From Syntrophomonadaceae bacterium (GTDB lineage Bacteria > Bacillota > Syntrophomonadia > Syntrophomonadales > DTU052), in the NCBI GenBank assembly GCA_012729505.1, contig JAAYDA010000037.1, positions 38,834-102,833 of the forward strand: DNA of 64,000 bases. Reading direction: 5' to 3'. Numbering within the stretch: the stretch's first letter is position 1; each line of letters opens with the position of its first letter. This document shows positions 62,667 through 64,000 of the stretch, piece after piece. The translations under genes and the position numbers were made by a program. The notes beneath the pieces were generated by a model, which did no database searches, was not told the origin of the DNA, and worked only from the letters and a program-made list of their open reading frames with translations.

Positions 62667-62718
62667 TGGCCTGCAAACTGGAACGGCCATTATACAATTT
62701 ATCTCAGGCGCGTGCGAA

Positions 62719-62749
62719 TTTTTGGCCTGCGGCCAAACGCACATGCGTC
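62719..62749 (+). repeat. Short palindromic repeat, family 3, copy 2
   Basis: Matches the copy at 12108-12139 at 29 of 31 positions. It carries the extra flanking pair GTGCG/CGCAC, so here it folds as a longer hairpin. It directly precedes the perfect hairpin between ilvN and ilvC. Confidence 0.6.
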
Positions 62750-62797
62750 TATTATACCATCGAAGCACAGCTTCTATGGTATAATAGAGCTATGTTT
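62748..62797 (+). promoter_or_regulatory. Perfect hairpin with T-run between ilvN and ilvC
   Basis: TCTATTATACCAT (62748-62760) pairs exactly with ATGGTATAATAGA (62776-62788), and GAAGC/GCTTC extends the stem around ACA. Six or more T follow after a short spacer. It can be an intrinsic terminator or attenuator separating ilvC, or, because the right arm contains TATAAT, an ilvC promoter. Confidence 0.55.
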
Positions 62798-62839
62798 TTT
62801 TGATAAATACTACCGGGAAACAAAGGAGGTATAAATATA

Positions 62840-63853
62840 ATGGCCAGAATGTATTATGATGCCGATGCTAATCTTGATCTTCTAAAAGACAAAACTATAG
62901 CGGTAATAGGCTTTGGAAGTCAGGGACACGCCCAGGCGCAGAATGCTCATGAAAGCGGGCTCAAAGTAGTGGTGGGGCTGCGCAAACCCTGTGATGACTA
63001 TACCCAGATGGAGTGGGACAGTGTCTTGGCAGCCGGGTTAACACCTATGACTGTGGATGAGGCCGCAGAAGCTGCAGATATTGTTCACATCCTGGCGCCC
63101 GATACTCTGCAGGCATCAATTTATCAGGAAAAGATTGCCCCTTATTTGAAGCCGGGTAATGCCCTTGGTTTTTCCCATGGCTTTAATATTCATTTTGGGC
63201 AGATTGTTCCTCCTAAGGATATTGATGTATTTATGGTTGCTCCCAAAGGTCCGGGCCATCTGGTGCGGCGCATGTATGAAAAAGGTGCCGGAGTTCCAGC
63301 CCTGATCGCTATCGAGAATGACTATAGCGGCCAGGCCCGGGATTTGGCCCTGGCATTTGCCAAAGCTATAGGAGCTACCCGGGCGGGAGTCCTGGAGACA
63401 TCTTTCCAGGAAGAGACGGAAACTGATTTGTTTGGCGAACAGGCAGTTCTCTGTGGAGGTGTGTCTGAGCTTATCAGAGCAGGATTTGATACTTTGGTTG
63501 AAGCCGGATATCAGCCGGAGGTTGCCTATTTTGAGTGCCTTCATGAAATGAAGTTAATTGTGGACCTTATTTATGAGGGCGGTATTGCCAATATGAGATT
63601 CTCCATTAGTGATACTGCAGAATATGGTGATTTAGTCACCGGTCCGCGAATAATTAACGAAGATACCCGGATGGAAATGAGACAGATTCTGGAGGAAATC
63701 CAGAATGGTTCATTTGCCCGGGAATGGATACTGGAAAATCAGGTTGGCCGGCCCGTTTATAACGCTCTAAAGAAAAGGGGCGAGGATCACCTTATAGAAA
63801 CAGTGGGCAAAGAGCTAAGGAGCATGATGCCTTGGCTGAAAGAGATAAAGTAA
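62840..63853 (+). CDS. ilvC: Ketol-acid reductoisomerase, class I
   Basis: A 337-residue NAD(P)H-dependent enzyme that isomerises and reduces acetolactate. Rossmann motif [18 protein letters not shown] (residues 22-39), KARI Mg sites in the C-terminal half ([14 protein letters not shown] and [13 protein letters not shown]), and the usual class I length. The cofactor loop reads GLRKPCDDY. The stop codon TAA (63851-63853) lies inside a reversed copy of the dispersed repeat; the last codons are ATA AAG. Confidence 0.96.
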   Translation: MARMYYDADANLDLLKDKTIAVIGFGSQGHAQAQNAHESGLKVVVGLRKPCDDYTQMEWDSVLAAGLTPMTVDEAAEAADIVHILAPDTLQASIYQEKIAPYLKPGNALGFSHGFNIHFGQIVPPKDIDVFMVAPKGPGHLVRRMYEKGAGVPALIAIENDYSGQARDLALAFAKAIGATRAGVLETSFQEETETDLFGEQAVLCGGVSELIRAGFDTLVEAGYQPEVAYFECLHEMKLIVDLIYEGGIANMRFSISDTAEYGDLVTGPRIINEDTRMEMRQILEEIQNGSFAREWILENQVGRPVYNALKKRGEDHLIETVGKELRSMMPWLKEIK

Positions 63854-63972
63854 GACTTGCTTCAGGGGGGGAACCCATCTGAAGCTTAGCCGCACGGATC
63901 CAGGGACTTAGCCGCCTTTGGGCATCCGCCTATAGGGGCAGGGGCCTTAGGGCGGGTTAGTCATCGGATAAA
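63845..63972 (-). repeat. Dispersed hairpin repeat, copy 7 (diverged, supplies ilvC stop)
   Basis: Reversed copy. Read on the minus strand it runs from CCGATGACTAA to AAGTCTTAC-TTTAT, but both hairpins have changed bases: the outer pairs CTGCC/GGCAG became CCGCC/GGCGG and GATTCAG/CTGAATC became GCTTCAG/CTGAAGC, so pairing is kept. Its ATAAAG provides the last codon and stop of ilvC. Confidence 0.88.
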
Positions 63973-64000
63973 GTAAGACTTGTTTCAGAGGGTGGGGAAC
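63968..64000 (-). repeat. Dispersed hairpin repeat, copy 8, cut by window edge
   Basis: Directly joined to copy 7 through a shared ATAAA (TTTAT on the minus strand), then GTAAGACTTG and GTTTCAG. A tandem arrangement of at least two units. Confidence 0.75.

Noticed and set aside
5645..63972. Dispersed repeats as a CRISPR array
   Set aside because: Units are 126 bp, kilobases apart, without spacers of constant length and without cas genes.

Overview
The window looks like the chromosome of an anaerobic, spore-forming Firmicute of the class Clostridia, probably a Syntrophomonadaceae or Peptococcaceae relative. The reasons are: strong AAGGAGG-type ribosome binding sites with many TTG and GTG starts, a tRNA-dependent T-box leader, an H-type small acid-soluble spore protein, a four-subunit ferredoxin-dependent 2-oxoacid oxidoreductase, a selenocysteine formate dehydrogenase coupled to NuoE/NuoF-like subunits, and acyl-CoA ligases with a sigma-54 activator. 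No rRNA, tRNA, CRISPR, phage or transposase gene was seen. The taxon is an inference; no marker gene is present.

Layout. 1-1.9 kb: end of a Fur/PerR-type repressor with its own box, then an ECF sigma factor overlapped by an RsiV-like anti-sigma factor. 2.0-5.6 kb: 2-oxoacid:ferredoxin oxidoreductase (gamma, delta, alpha, beta) and a MaoC-type hydratase. 5.9-12.1 kb: a LysM protein, a secreted protein of uncertain function, an EamA transporter, an SDR, an MscS channel and an FRG-domain protein. 12.2-19.2 kb: a NitT/TauT-type ABC operon, an FMN reductase, a possible thioesterase and a polar amino acid ABC operon. 19.3-30.3 kb: REC-GGDEF cyclase, two secreted stalk-domain proteins (one a probable glucosaminidase), enoyl-CoA hydratase, amidase, and a MacB-like ATPase/FtsX permease/HlyD adaptor set. 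31-37.7 kb: formate dehydrogenase operon (selenoprotein catalytic subunit, two molybdopterin-binding/MoeA-like proteins, NuoE-like, NuoF-like). 37.8-41.5 kb: SspH, a molybdate-type one-component regulator and divergent modABC, which supply the metal for the formate dehydrogenase. 41.5-43.6 kb: a T-box leader with two terminator modules, DAHP synthase and an unusual prephenate dehydratase. 43.6-45.1 kb: Rrf2 regulator and PurC. 45.2-52.1 kb: an acyl-CoA ligase-like protein and PAS/sigma-54 activator, divergent from an acyl-CoA ligase and MFS transporter that have a near-perfect sigma-54 promoter. 52.4-57.2 kb: CoA-disulfide reductase-rhodanese fusion, a 47-residue membrane peptide, a pyruvate-kinase C-domain-like protein and a large unknown. 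57.2-64 kb: branched-chain amino acid genes ilvE-ilvD-ilvB-ilvN-ilvC.

The most distinctive signal is a family of short repeats of about 126 bp (seven copies plus the start of an eighth). Each copy folds into two hairpins, and the arms show paired base changes between copies. Copies sit exactly at gene ends: two supply the stop codon of the upstream gene, one sits inside an ABC operon and one interrupts the U-tract of a terminator upstream of ilvE. One copy is an internal-deletion form and two copies are in tandem at the right edge. A second family (three copies) has terminal inverted repeats like a MITE; a third is a 31-bp palindromic repeat found twice.
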